Notes under the pieces: generated by a model
Told to the model about the DNA's origin: nothing
The model's database searches: none
Seen by the model: only the letters and a program-made list of their open reading frames with translations
Translations under genes and position numbers: made by a program
Shown: in pieces, positions 26,204 through 35,453 of the stretch
How positions within the stretch are numbered: the first letter of the stretch is position 1
How the letters are laid out: every line of letters starts with the position of its first letter
NCBI RefSeq assembly: GCF_000384215.1
Contig: NZ_KB913032.1
Span: 5,261,602-5,325,601 of the forward strand
Source of the DNA: Amycolatopsis alba DSM 44262
Lineage (GTDB): Bacteria; Actinomycetota; Actinomycetes; Mycobacteriales; Pseudonocardiaceae
Direction of reading: 5' to 3'
DNA length: 64,000 nt

Positions 26204-29200
26204 CCTCGACGAGTTGTTTCCAATCCGCAGTGCTGCCTTCTCGCGCCGCCTCCGCGAACTTCGTTTCGCCGAGGCGGCGCAGCACTGTCTCCTCGATCCG
26301 CGCCACGTCCGGGCGCGACCGGTCCGGCAGCCCGCGCAGTTCGTCGGCCGCCGCGAGCAGCCGCACGGCCTGCTCAGGGTCGTCGCTGCGCAGGGCGAAG
26401 TCCGCGATCCCGACGATCATGTGGGCGATCAGGGGCACGTGCCGCACCGCGGCCGCCGCTTCCCATGCCGCCTTCCGGTGCTCACGTGATTCGCCGAGAT
26501 CTTCCGTGAAGTAGCCGAGAAGGTCGTGAGTGATGGCGCGGACGTGTCCCAGTTCCGCTTCGTCGCCCATCACCGCCGTCGCGAAGTCGAGCTCGCGTGC
26601 GGCTTCCTCGGTTTCGCCGCGCCAGTGCGCGAGTTCCGCACGGGCGAGGCCCAGCATGCCCAGCGCGCCCGGCCAGGTGACCTGTTCGGCGCGCCGTTGC
26701 GCTTCGGCCGCGGCGGCCGCGCTGGCTTCCTCGTCGCCCATCAGCCAGTACAGCTGCGCCTGCCGCGAGCGGAGGCGGATCAGGTCCTCGACGGAACCGA
26801 CCTCGGTCACCACCGTGACAGCCTGTTCGTAGTACTCGCACGCGGTCGCGAACTCGCCGCGGGTGGCGATCCGGTCCGCCAGTTCGGTCAGGGCGAACGA
26901 GATCCCGAACCGTTCGCCGAGGGCGCGGAACTCGGTGAGCGCCTGCTCGAGGTACGTCTCCGCCTCCGGTCCGGGGAGACCCAGCGTGATCCGGAGCTTG
27001 CCGAGGTGCAGCCGGGCCAGTGCGCGCACCCAGGGGTTTTCGTCCTCCAGCACCGGTTCCCACGCGGCCACCGGTTCCGCTCCCGTCAGCATGCGTTGCA
27101 GCGCGGCGACGAGCCCGAACAGCGGGTGGTGCTCCGTGCCGCTCTGGCTGAGCCGGTACGACTCGTGGATCCACTTCGCCGCGGTGTTCTCGTCGGCGAA
27201 ACCGGAACTGATGAACAGCGAGACGAGCCCGTACACCACGGCCGCGACCTCGTCGGGCGTCTCACCGGGCACTTCGACGGCCGCGCTGACCAGTTCCATG
27301 CCTTCCGTGCGGTGCCCGCTGAGCCACCAGTACCAGCCGCAGGCCGCCGCGAGCCGCATCGCCGCCGGTGCCTCGGCCGCCGCGAGCGCGCCGCGCATCG
27401 CGGAAGTGATGTTGTCGTGGTCGGCGTTGAGCTTCGCGAGCCATTCCAGCTGCTCGGCCTGGCGGAGCATCGGTTCCGCGGCCTCGGTGAGTTCGATGAA
27501 GTAGGCGAGATGCGCGTCGCGCGCCAGCGCCGATTCCCCCGCTTCGGCGAGCCGGAGTTCGGCGTACTCCTTGATCGTGCCGAGCATCCGGTAGCGCGGC
27601 GCCGCGTCACCCGCGGCGACCAGCAGCGATTTCTCGGTCAGCGAGGTGAGCAGTTCGAGCACCTCGTACTGCTCGACGGCTTCGCTCACACAGACGTGCT
27701 CGGCCGCTTCCAGGCTCGCCCCGCCCGAGAACACCGAGAGACGGCACAGGACCGTCCGTTCGGCGTCGGTCAGCAGCTCCCAGCTCCAGTCGACCATGGC
27801 GCGCAGCGTCCGGTGCCGGGGCAGCGCGGTCCGGCTGCCGCCGGTCAGCAGGCGGAACCGGTCGTCGAGCCGGTTGGCGAGCTGGTCGATGGACATCGTG
27901 CGCAACCGGGCCGCGGCGAGTTCGATCGCCAGCGGCATCCCGTCCAGCACCCGGCACACACGCGCCATCGTGGACAGCGTCGCCTCGTCGGCCACGAAAT
28001 CCTTGCGCACCGCGCTCGCCCGGTCCCGCAGCAGCCGGACGGCGGGGGAGGATTCGATCTCGCCGGGCGCGGCCCGCGGATCCGGCAAGGCCAGCGGTAC
28101 GACCTGCCACAGCGCCTCACCGGTGATGCCGAGCGGCTCCCGGCTCGTCGCCAGGATCCGCAGACGGCGGCACTCCCCGAGCACCCGATGGGCGAAGGCC
28201 GCGGCCTGCTCGATCACGTGCTCGCAGTTGTCGAGGATCAGCAGGACTTCCCGGTCGCGGATCGCGGCGATCACGCGTTCGACGGGTTCGGCGTTCGACG
28301 AGTCCCCCAGCAGCGCGTCCCGCAGGCCGAGCCCGGCCAAGGTCGCCTGGGCGATGCTTTTCCCGCCCCCCGTGCCGCCGTCCGCGCCGATGGCCGCGAG
28401 TTCCACCAGCCAGGCCCCGTCCGGCAGGTCTGAGAGCAGGGTGCGCGCGGTTTCCGAGGCCAGCCTGGTCTTTCCCGAACCGCCGGGCCCGATCAGGGTG
28501 GTGAGCCGGTGTTCGGCGACGAGTTCCCGGACCTTGGCGACGTCGGCGTCCTTGCCGACGAAGCTGGTCAGCTCGGCGCGCACGTTGGTCTTGCGGTTCT
28601 CCTCCCGCCGTCCCAGCTCGCCCCGCAGCAGCGCGACGTGCACCGCGGACAGCTCCGGCGACGGGTCGACGCCCAGCTCGTCGGCGAGGGCTTCCCGCGT
28701 GCGCTGGTAAACGAGGAGCGCGTCGGTGTCGCGGCCCGTCGCCGCGAGGGCCCGCATCAACGCGGCGACGAGCCGCTCGCGCAGGGGATGCGCGGCCGCC
28801 AGGTCGGTCAGTTCGGTGACCAGTTTCGCGCCGTGACCGAGGTCGAGCTCCGCGTCGAACCGGTCCTCGAAGGCCGTCAGGCGAAGCCCTTCGAGCCGGG
28901 TGACCGCCGCGTCGAACGCGTCGCTGTCCTGCAGGCCGACGTCCTGCATGGCCGCACCGCGCCACAAGGCGAGAGCCTCGCGCAGCCGCCCCGGCTCTTC
29001 GCCGCCGCGACCCTGGCCGAGAAGGCGTTCGAACCGCACGGCGTCGACGGCGTCGGGCTCCACCTTCAGCCGGTAGCCGTCCGTCTGCCCTTCGACGACC
29101 CCTTCCGGCAGCACCTTCCGCAGTCGGGAAACCAAGCGCTGCAAGGCGTTCGTCGCGTCTGCCGGTGGCTGTTCGCCCCAGATCCAGTCGACGAGCGTCG

Positions 29201-29330
29201 CTTTCGGGACCACTTTGCCCGGTTCGAGCGCGAGGGCGATCAGCAATCCCCGCAGCCGGGCGCCCGGCACGTCGGCGAGGACGCCGTCATCCGCGCGAAC
29301 CTCGAAGGGGCCCAGCATCCCGATCTGCAT
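26187..29330 (-). CDS. AfsR/SARP family regulator with NB-ARC domain
   Basis: The ATG at 29330 (MQIGMLGPFEV) gives 1047 residues. Residues 1-95 form an OmpR-type DNA-binding domain and 100-240 a bacterial transcriptional activation domain ('YQRTREALADELGVDPSPEL'). An NB-ARC ATPase follows, with the P-loop GPGGSGKT near residue 283 and 'LLILDNCEHV'. A long helical, TPR-like C-terminus completes it. Large SARPs of this type activate adjacent biosynthetic clusters. The repeats at 24419-24479 have the spacing its family binds. Confidence 0.9.
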   Translation of the reverse strand: MQIGMLGPFEVRADDGVLADVPGARLRGLLIALALEPGKVVPKATLVDWIWGEQPPADATNALQRLVSRLRKVLPEGVVEGQTDGYRLKVEPDAVDAVRFERLLGQGRGGEEPGRLREALALWRGAAMQDVGLQDSDAFDAAVTRLEGLRLTAFEDRFDAELDLGHGAKLVTELTDLAAAHPLRERLVAALMRALAATGRDTDALLVYQRTREALADELGVDPSPELSAVHVALLRGELGRREENRKTNVRAELTSFVGKDADVAKVRELVAEHRLTTLIGPGGSGKTRLASETARTLLSDLPDGAWLVELAAIGADGGTGGGKSIAQATLAGLGLRDALLGDSSNAEPVERVIAAIRDREVLLILDNCEHVIEQAAAFAHRVLGECRRLRILATSREPLGITGEALWQVVPLALPDPRAAPGEIESSPAVRLLRDRASAVRKDFVADEATLSTMARVCRVLDGMPLAIELAAARLRTMSIDQLANRLDDRFRLLTGGSRTALPRHRTLRAMVDWSWELLTDAERTVLCRLSVFSGGASLEAAEHVCVSEAVEQYEVLELLTSLTEKSLLVAAGDAAPRYRMLGTIKEYAELRLAEAGESALARDAHLAYFIELTEAAEPMLRQAEQLEWLAKLNADHDNITSAMRGALAAAEAPAAMRLAAACGWYWWLSGHRTEGMELVSAAVEVPGETPDEVAAVVYGLVSLFISSGFADENTAAKWIHESYRLSQSGTEHHPLFGLVAALQRMLTGAEPVAAWEPVLEDENPWVRALARLHLGKLRITLGLPGPEAETYLEQALTEFRALGERFGISFALTELADRIATRGEFATACEYYEQAVTVVTEVGSVEDLIRLRSRQAQLYWLMGDEEASAAAAAEAQRRAEQVTWPGALGMLGLARAELAHWRGETEEAARELDFATAVMGDEAELGHVRAITHDLLGYFTEDLGESREHRKAAWEAAAAVRHVPLIAHMIVGIADFALRSDDPEQAVRLLAAADELRGLPDRSRPDVARIEETVLRRLGETKFAEAAREGSTADWKQLVEVTLAS

Positions 29331-29413
29331 TGGGCCGATCTTGCCACGGCTGAGCAGCGGGCCTCGCGGCGCGGACACGGGTTGGCTCTGCGTGTCCCGC
29401 CGATGTCACCGAG

Positions 29414-29983
29414 CTACGATTCGCCGCTGATCTTCGCCGAGCCGATCGAGGCCGCGGTGATCGCCCTGGCCGCGGTCTGCGTGGAGGAGTTGGAGTTCAG
29501 GTTGGTGAGCGACGCCCGGTTGAGGGCGTGCACGACGAACTCGTAGGTGTTCACCGTCGAGGGCGAGCACGGTCCCTGGTAGCCGAAGAGGCTCGCGCTC
29601 CCGCGGTAGTAGACCTGCCGGGAGCCGGCGGGAACGGGTGGCTGGTAGACGTGCTGGACGTTCTGGGGGAGCGAGGCCGTGGCCGCCGGGATGTCGTAGA
29701 TGACCCAGTGGATGAGGTTGTTGTTGTCGAGGTCGCGCATGACGATCGCGTAGCTCTTGGCCGCGGCGGGCGCCCCCGACCAGGCCAGCGGCGGCGACTC
29801 GTTCTTCTTGGCCGGATCGTTCCCGCCGCCGCTGGTGCATTCGTGGACCTTGGGGATGAGGCCGCCGTTGGCGAAAGCGGTACTGGACAAGGCGAACGCG
29901 TTTTGGGCCGTCGATGCCGCGGGGGAGAGGCAGGTGGCCCCGATGGCGAATAAGGCGCAGAACACGATTCTCGTTTTTCTCAC
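29414..29983 (-). CDS. Secreted PEBP (YbhB/YbcL) family protein
   Basis: The GTG at 29983 follows a GGGAG binding site and encodes a clear signal peptide ('RKTRIVFCALFAIGATCLSP'); the frame is longer upstream but non-coding in character. The mature protein shows the phosphatidylethanolamine-binding-protein features 'PPLAWSGAP', 'IVMRDLDNNN..HWVIYDIP' and 'YRGSASLFGYQGPCSPS'. Total length is about 189 residues. Bacterial members are periplasmic or secreted, with uncertain ligands. Confidence 0.85.
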   Translation of the reverse strand: MRKTRIVFCALFAIGATCLSPAASTAQNAFALSSTAFANGGLIPKVHECTSGGGNDPAKKNESPPLAWSGAPAAAKSYAIVMRDLDNNNLIHWVIYDIPAATASLPQNVQHVYQPPVPAGSRQVYYRGSASLFGYQGPCSPSTVNTYEFVVHALNRASLTNLNSNSSTQTAARAITAASIGSAKISGES

Positions 29984-30136
29984 TGGAGACTCCCGAGGAT
30001 TTGGTGATTTTCTTGCGCGGAATTCAGCGTAGGCAGCCGGGAATCCGGCGGCTAGCGGACTTTCCCGGTCGAACGAGGTGTTTTTCGCGAGGGCGGGTGG
30101 ACTCGGCCGCCCGCCCTTCACCGTAAAGTCGTCCTC

Positions 30137-30535
30137 GTGGACGACCTCATCGCGGACCTGGACACGAGCACGTTCATGCCGGTCGAGGGATTCGCCGTGC
30201 GCTTGTTCCCGCGGGGAAGCGGGATGGGAGACGGGCTGCGGTTCATCGACGGCGAGGACACGGTGCTCGCCGAATTCTCCTGGTGGGACAACGTGGAAGT
30301 GACTTTGCGGGACTGGACGCTCGACGACGTCCCGCTGGGCACCTCGCAGGAGCCGTTCCGGGAAAGCGACCAATGCTGGTTCTTGCTGATCTGGCGCGAG
30401 GGCGAGGACGTGCTGATCGCCGAGTCCGACGATCCCGGGGAACCGGTGTTCGAACGGCGGTCCCGAGTGCCCGCTTCGGCCTACCTCGACGCTTGGAAGG
30501 CCGCCTTGCGCGAGGCTCGGCCCCCGAGTCCGTGA
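30137..30535 (+). CDS. Hypothetical protein, 132 aa
   Basis: The GTG at 30137 lies 7 nt after a TAAAGT -10-like element, suggesting a leaderless mRNA. The protein is acidic and tryptophan-rich ('FSWWDNVEV', 'QCWFLLIWREG'). I do not recognise its family. It ends with 'PPSP', and its TGA stop lies inside the left arm of the palindrome at 30529, so the repeat supplies the stop codon. Confidence 0.6.
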   Translation: MDDLIADLDTSTFMPVEGFAVRLFPRGSGMGDGLRFIDGEDTVLAEFSWWDNVEVTLRDWTLDDVPLGTSQEPFRESDQCWFLLIWREGEDVLIAESDDPGEPVFERRSRVPASAYLDAWKAALREARPPSP

Positions 30536-30583
30536 AGGCCTCCTTCCCTACCTTGAGGGTAGGGAAGGAGGCCTTCACGGACG
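30529..30583. repeat. Perfect 25-nt-arm palindrome (family B)
   Basis: The outer arm GTCCGTGAAGGCCTCCTT is shared with family A, but the inner core is CCCTACC / GGTAGGG with loop TTGAG. It lies between two convergent genes, and both end on the TGA in its arms. Confidence 0.92.
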
Positions 30584-32134
30584 GGCCGCGGGGAACCCGA
30601 CGACCGCGGCGTCGCCGGCGCGGGCGGCCACCAGTGCGCCGGGCGCCGGGATGAGCGCGTGGCGGCCGGAGCCGGAAAGCAGGCCGCCGGTCAGTTCGGC
30701 GGCCGGTGGCCACGAGACCGGGAGGGTGGACGACGGCGAGCCGTCGAGTTCCTGCCGGTGCACCACCATCCCGCCGCCGGGCGAGCCGCACAGGCGCAGG
30801 TAGGCCGTCGGCGTGGTGGCCTGGGCCCGCCGGTCCGGGCAGGCGGCGAGGTCGACGGCCACCCCGCCGTCGAGCGTGGCCGCGGTGGTCTTCCCGTTCT
30901 CGTCGCGTTCCGAGACGGCCACCGGGCCGAGCGTGATCCGCGTCGGCGCCTTGGGATCCATTGTGGACAGCAGGGTGCCGGTGGCGGCGTCGAGCACGAC
31001 GTCGGTGTTGCTGCCGGTGGCGAGCCCGGAGTAGCGCAGTGACAGGGAAACCTTGCCGCCGCCGGGAGCGGAGTGCAGGTAGTAGTCGGCCTTCTCGTCC
31101 GACGGCCGGGCCACCGGCAGCCGGTGCTCCCAGCGCGGGGTGCCGGTGCGCTCGTCCAGGCCGAGCACGCTGAGCCGGTACTGGCACAGCAGCGGCGCGA
31201 GCACCACGTCACGGCCGCTCGCGGGCAGCGCGAACGGGGAAACGCATCCTTCCGGCGCTTTCCACGACCACAGCGGGTTTCCGCTTCGCAGGTCGAGCGC
31301 GTCGACGCGGAAATCGTTGTTCCCCAGATAGGTGAGCGACGGCAGCACGGTGGAGGTCGGCGCCAGCGGATCGGGGCCGTGCACGTCGTCGATCAGCGTC
31401 TCCTGGACGGGAACGCCGGTGAACGCGTCGAGAACCGTGAGGTGCTGGCGGTCCTTCCCGCCGTCGCGGGGAGCGAACACGGCCAGCAGCAGAAGCCCGT
31501 CCGGAGTGGGGACGAGCGCGCGCACGTGGGCGCCGGGGCGGGCGTAGGTCCAGCGCACCGCGCCCGTCGGCCCGTCGAGCGCGGTGACCTCACCAGCCGT
31601 TCCGGCGACCGCGACCCCGGCGCCCGCCGCGACCACGCCGCGCACCGGGCTGGGCGGGGTCCAGCTCCACGGCGTGGCCGTCACCCGGTCGGCGAGCGCG
31701 GGCGCGGCGACGGCCGGGGCCGTGGTGGACCGCACGGCCAGCCCCGGCACGGTCGTCACCGCGGTCACCGTTCCCGCGGCGAGCACCGCCACGAGCGGGA
31801 CCGCGAACCACCACCGGACCGGTCGCGGGAGCCCCGCCGCCACCAGCGTGACGACGGCGGCGACGGCGAGCACCGCCGCCGAACTCCCCGGCGTGCCGCT
31901 GCCGAGGTCCGTGCTCAGGCAGAAGATCGCCCAGCCCGCCGCACCCGCCGCGCAGACCAGCGCGGAAACCTTCGCCCCGGTGGACTTCCCGAACGTCAGC
32001 AGGGCCGCGAGCACCGCCGCCGCGGCGACCAGTGCCAGTTCGAGATCCGGCCGGTCCGGGCGGGCCGCCCCGCCGGGGAGGAACACCGCCAGCACCGCGC
32101 AGCCCGCGGCGAGCGCCGCGACCACCGCTCCCAT
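30575..32134 (-). CDS. Membrane protein with PQQ-like propeller domain
   Basis: The ATG at 32134 follows a GAGGGGCGG ribosome binding site; an earlier start is less likely. The protein has about 519 residues. The first 145 contain four to five transmembrane helices ('MGAVVAALAAGCAVLAVFLP' and following). The extracytoplasmic remainder has repeated 'ALDGPTGAVRW', 'VLDAFTG', 'ALDLRSGNPLW' and 'LDERTGTPRWE' strands typical of PQQ-like beta-propeller blades. No catalytic residues are evident. Its last codons and TGA stop lie in the 30529 palindrome. Confidence 0.75.
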   Translation of the reverse strand: MGAVVAALAAGCAVLAVFLPGGAARPDRPDLELALVAAAAVLAALLTFGKSTGAKVSALVCAAGAAGWAIFCLSTDLGSGTPGSSAAVLAVAAVVTLVAAGLPRPVRWWFAVPLVAVLAAGTVTAVTTVPGLAVRSTTAPAVAAPALADRVTATPWSWTPPSPVRGVVAAGAGVAVAGTAGEVTALDGPTGAVRWTYARPGAHVRALVPTPDGLLLLAVFAPRDGGKDRQHLTVLDAFTGVPVQETLIDDVHGPDPLAPTSTVLPSLTYLGNNDFRVDALDLRSGNPLWSWKAPEGCVSPFALPASGRDVVLAPLLCQYRLSVLGLDERTGTPRWEHRLPVARPSDEKADYYLHSAPGGGKVSLSLRYSGLATGSNTDVVLDAATGTLLSTMDPKAPTRITLGPVAVSERDENGKTTAATLDGGVAVDLAACPDRRAQATTPTAYLRLCGSPGGGMVVHRQELDGSPSSTLPVSWPPAAELTGGLLSGSGRHALIPAPGALVAARAGDAAVVGFPAARP

Positions 32135-32212
32135 GTTTCCGCCCCTCGGTTTACGCCTAGTGCCATCGGATCCTGGCACGGCCGGATCCGGCGGGAGACC
32201 GTCGAAATGACG

Positions 32213-32896
32213 TCACCGCGGGCTCGTCCGCCGCCAGTGTTCGGCCGCTTCGCTCATGTCCCGGTGCAGATGCCGGAAGAACCGGCTGGTGGCGTCCAGC
32301 CGGGCGCCCGCCGGGCCGTCGAACAGCCCGGCGCCCCGCCGGGTGACGTCCGCCCACGCTGTCATCGCTTCGAGACTGGCTTGCCAGGCCCGGTAGCCGA
32401 ACTGGTCGTCGATGACGTACCGCTGCCGCCTGCCCTCGCGTTCACGGCCGATCAAGCCGCGTTGTTCCAGCCAGCCGACGGCCTTGGACACCGACGCGGG
32501 GCTGACCTTGAGCCTGGCGGCGAGTTCGGCGGCGGTACTGCCGCCGGTGTCCCCGGTGAACAGGCAGGCCAGGACCCTGGCCATCATCGACGGGACCCCG
32601 GTCGCGGCCATCATGCCCGCGAACTCGGTCTCGAAGTCCCGCAGTGCCTCCGGGGTGCGCTCGACGGGTTCGGCGAAGCTCGGCGGACCGGGTTTGCGGC
32701 GGCGTGCCCGCCATTGGGTCGCTTGCTGCGCCTGGCCCGCCCGATAGCCGTGGGCGCCGCCGTTGCGCGCCACCTCGCGGATGACCGTCGACTTGGGGCG
32801 GTCCAGCCCGCGGGCGATGTCGGCGTAGGTGAGCCCGGCGGCCAAGCCCGAGGCGATCTGCCCGCGCTCGTCGCGGGTCAGGCGGTTTCCCGGCAT
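32213..32896 (-). CDS. GbsR/MarR-type regulator with extra N-terminal HTH
   Basis: The 227-residue protein has two DNA-binding parts. Residues 5-45 form an IS30-like helix-turn-helix ('LTYADIARGLDRPKSTVIREV'), and residues 95-165 a MarR/GbsR winged helix ('AAELAARLKVSPASVSKAVGWLEQRGLIGRE'). It is divergent from the SDR gene and may control it. The double-HTH architecture is known in actinomycete GbsR-like regulators. Confidence 0.82.
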   Translation of the reverse strand: MPGNRLTRDERGQIASGLAAGLTYADIARGLDRPKSTVIREVARNGGAHGYRAGQAQQATQWRARRRKPGPPSFAEPVERTPEALRDFETEFAGMMAATGVPSMMARVLACLFTGDTGGSTAAELAARLKVSPASVSKAVGWLEQRGLIGREREGRRQRYVIDDQFGYRAWQASLEAMTAWADVTRRGAGLFDGPAGARLDATSRFFRHLHRDMSEAAEHWRRTSPR

Positions 32897-33040
32897 CCGT
32901 CCTCCGGTCCTGGTGCATTCAGCTCCATGGTCATTGCATCGATTGTAAGCCTTTCACCTGGACAAACGGCGAATCGACGTTGCCGGACAAGGAAATCTGG
33001 TGTTTCGTGAACGGTGAGGAGATCGGGAGGTGCACACGGG

Positions 33041-33856
33041 ATGACGACCAAGGTCTGCCTGGTCACCGGCGCTTCGTCGGGGATCGGCCACGCCACCGCA
33101 CTGGAGCTGCTGCGCGCCGGGCACACGGTCTACGGCGCCGCGAGGCGCGTGGAGAAGATGGACGACCTGCGCGTGGCGGGCGGCCATCCGCTGAAGATGG
33201 ACGCCAGGAGCGAAAACGATCTCCGCCGGGTGGTCGACACCGTGCTCGACGAGCAGCAGCGGATCGACGTCCTGGTCAACAACGCCGGAACCGTCCTGCA
33301 CGGCGCCGTCGAGGACGTGCCGCTCGACAGCGCGCGCGACCAGCTCGAAGTCAACCTCCTCGCGCCGGCGCGGCTGGTCCAGCTCGTCCTGCCCGCCATG
33401 CGGGCGCGGCGGTCCGGCACGATCGTGAACGTCTCGTCGATCGGCGGTGAGATCGCTTTGCCGCTCGGCGCTTGGTACTACGCGTCGAAGCACGCGCTCG
33501 AAGCCTTTTCCGACACGCTTCGCATGGAGGTCGAGCCCTTCGGGATCGATGTCGTGATCATCCAGCCGGGCATCATCAAGACCGAGTTCGAGGACCAGAC
33601 CTCCGCGCAGCTCAGGGAGATCTCCGGTGGCGGGGCGTACGGGAAGATGGCGGAAGCCATGGCGCGGCAAGGCGAAACGGGACTCGGCGACGGCTCCGAT
33701 CCCAGCGTGGTCGTGGACGCCGTCCGCCGTGCCATCGAGTCGGACCGCCCGGAAACGCGGTACGCCGTCGGCCATCTCGCCGAGAAACTCCTCGAACTCA
33801 ACAGGACACTGCCGGATCGAGAGTTCGACAAGCTGGCCACCCGCGCGACGAACTAG
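33041..33856 (+). CDS. Short-chain dehydrogenase/reductase
   Basis: The ATG at 33041 has a GGGAGG binding site 10 nt upstream and encodes 271 residues. The Rossmann motif TGASSGIG, the NNAG motif, the catalytic Ser in 'VNVSSIGGE' and YxxxK (YYASK) are all present. It is an oxidoreductase of the classical SDR type with unknown substrate. It is divergent from the GbsR-like regulator. Confidence 0.92.
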   Translation: MTTKVCLVTGASSGIGHATALELLRAGHTVYGAARRVEKMDDLRVAGGHPLKMDARSENDLRRVVDTVLDEQQRIDVLVNNAGTVLHGAVEDVPLDSARDQLEVNLLAPARLVQLVLPAMRARRSGTIVNVSSIGGEIALPLGAWYYASKHALEAFSDTLRMEVEPFGIDVVIIQPGIIKTEFEDQTSAQLREISGGGAYGKMAEAMARQGETGLGDGSDPSVVVDAVRRAIESDRPETRYAVGHLAEKLLELNRTLPDREFDKLATRATN

Positions 33857-34074
33857 CTCGGCCTCCGGCGGGCGCGCGCGACGCCGATCCACAGCAGAAC
33901 GGATACGACGGCACCGGGCGCCGCCGTCAGGTACACCGGCCACGCACGGAAATCCGACACCCACAGCATGGTGACCAGGCCTAACGTGATCAACGTCCAC
34001 GCCAACGCGAGCGTGCCGCCTCTTCGCCGCCAGCGGGCGGCCAGGCCGCGCATCCTGTTCTCTGCTCGGATCAC
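33853..34074 (-). CDS. Small two-helix membrane protein
   Basis: The 73-residue product has a basic N-terminus, two hydrophobic segments ('LALAWTLITLGLVTMLWV' and 'VYLTAAPGAVVSVLLWIGVA') and a basic tail. It converges on the SDR gene, overlapping its stop by 3 nt. It is plausible as a real small gene; the family is unknown and the exact start uncertain. Confidence 0.5.
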   Translation of the reverse strand: MIRAENRMRGLAARWRRRGGTLALAWTLITLGLVTMLWVSDFRAWPVYLTAAPGAVVSVLLWIGVARARRRPS

Positions 34075-34115
34075 ACCGGTGGGTACCCATTCAGCGCCTG
34101 GTCAACCCCGAAAAA

Positions 34116-34733
34116 TCAGCCGCGAAGGTAGCCGGTGATCATCGTCACGAGTTCGTTCTCGAGCCGCGTGAGGTCGATGGAGTCCGGCGCGGCGATGAGC
34201 TGATGCACGGTCAGCTCCACGGTCGACGTGACGAGCCGGGCCGCGGTGTCCTTGTCCTGGACACGGACTTCGGGATGAGCGTCGAGCAGATCGAGCAGGT
34301 CGTCGATCATCTCCCACTTCACCCTGGTGACGCGCTCCAGCAGTTCGCCGGAGCGCGGTGCCTGCTCGATCATGATCCGCAGCAGCTGGGGATCGTCGAG
34401 GTGGTTGTCGATCACCGTGCGCACGAACGCTCTCATGATGGTTTCCAGCGGTTCGGCCGATTCCTTGTAGCGACGCAGCGTCGCGGTGCCCCGGTCGCCG
34501 TCGAGGTGACGGGTCAGCAGTTCGGCCAGGATCGAGTCCTTGTTCGGGTAGTACTGATACAGCGAGCCGATCGAGACGCGGGCCCGCTCGGCGATCCGGT
34601 TCGTCGTCCCCGCGGCGTACCCGTGCTCGGCGAAAATGTGAGCAGCGGCGGTGAGGATGCGCTGCCGGGTCAGCTCGGCCCGGACCTGACGCGGCTGTTT
34701 ACGTGGCTGGATGCGGCGCTGGTCCGACGTCAT
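34116..34733 (-). CDS. TetR family regulator
   Basis: The ATG at 34733 (MTSDQRRIQ) gives about 205 residues. The N-terminal TetR HTH is clear ('TRQRILTAAAHIFAEHGYAAGTTNRIAERARVSIGSLYQYYPNKDSIL'-type, residues 22-75). The rest is the ligand-binding helical domain. It is divergent from the flavoprotein gene at 34802, with a perfect palindrome in between. It likely represses that flavoprotein/reductase pair. Confidence 0.92.
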   Translation of the reverse strand: MTSDQRRIQPRKQPRQVRAELTRQRILTAAAHIFAEHGYAAGTTNRIAERARVSIGSLYQYYPNKDSILAELLTRHLDGDRGTATLRRYKESAEPLETIMRAFVRTVIDNHLDDPQLLRIMIEQAPRSGELLERVTRVKWEMIDDLLDLLDAHPEVRVQDKDTAARLVTSTVELTVHQLIAAPDSIDLTRLENELVTMITGYLRG

Positions 34734-34780
34734 GGCACTCCTGAGTGAAGCGGCGTGAAAGCGAGTAGCGGACAGACTGA

Positions 34781-34798
34781 ACAATTGCTCATAATTGT
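34781..34798. promoter_or_regulatory. TetR operator overlapping -10 box
   Basis: ACAATT and AATTGT form a perfect inverted repeat with a 6-bp spacer. The spacer and right arm contain CATAAT (34790-34795), a good -10 box. Transcription would start at about 34802, the A of the ATG, giving a leaderless mRNA blocked by repressor binding. Confidence 0.65.
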
Positions 34799-34801
34799 GC
34801 C

Positions 34802-35443
34802 ATGACCAGCAGTTATCTCGTCAATGAGACGCGTCCGCGCCGGATCTCGTACGAGGAGGTGCGCGCCCGGCTCGGGGAGCCGGAGGCGATGATCAAGGAC
34901 AAGGTCCACGACCGCGTCGACCGGCACGGCCGCCGGTTCATCGCGCATGCCCCGTTCGTGGCGATGGCGACGGCCGACGCGACGGGCCTGCCCGACTGCT
35001 CACCGCGCGGCGACTATCCGGGTTTCGTCAAGGTGTTCGACGAACGCACGCTGGCGATCCCCGACCGGCCGGGCAACAAACTCGCCGACTCCTTCCGCAA
35101 CCTCTCCGAGAACGACGGGATCGGGCTGATGTTCGTCGTCCCCGGCATGCGGGAAGTGTTCCGCGTCAACGGGCACGCGTACCCCACCGACGAGCCGGAC
35201 GTCCTCGCCCGGATGCGCACCGAAGGCAAGGCGGCGGAACTGGCGATCATCGTGGAGGTCGCCGAGACCTTCTTCCACTGCGGACGCGCGCTGGTCCGGT
35301 CCCGGCTCTGGGATCCCGCGAGCCAGGCACTCGCGGACGAACTGCCGTCCGCAGGCGAGATCGCCACCGAGCAGATGGGCCTCGACCTCGATCCGTCGGT
35401 GCTGGAGGAGATGCTCGAAACCAGCTACCGGCAGTTGTACTGA
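34802..35443 (+). CDS. PPOX-type FMN-dependent flavoprotein
   Basis: The 213-residue protein belongs to the pyridoxamine 5'-phosphate oxidase fold, MSMEG_1061-like subgroup. The typical strands are 'FVAMATADATGLPDCSPRGDYPGFVKV' and 'NKLADSFRNLSENDGIGLMFV', which bind FMN. It is probably co-transcribed with the downstream ferredoxin-type reductase, which starts 10 nt after its stop. The pair may form an oxidoreductase system for a small substrate. Confidence 0.88.
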   Translation: MTSSYLVNETRPRRISYEEVRARLGEPEAMIKDKVHDRVDRHGRRFIAHAPFVAMATADATGLPDCSPRGDYPGFVKVFDERTLAIPDRPGNKLADSFRNLSENDGIGLMFVVPGMREVFRVNGHAYPTDEPDVLARMRTEGKAAELAIIVEVAETFFHCGRALVRSRLWDPASQALADELPSAGEIATEQMGLDLDPSVLEEMLETSYRQLY

Positions 35444-35453
35444 GGAGATCACG

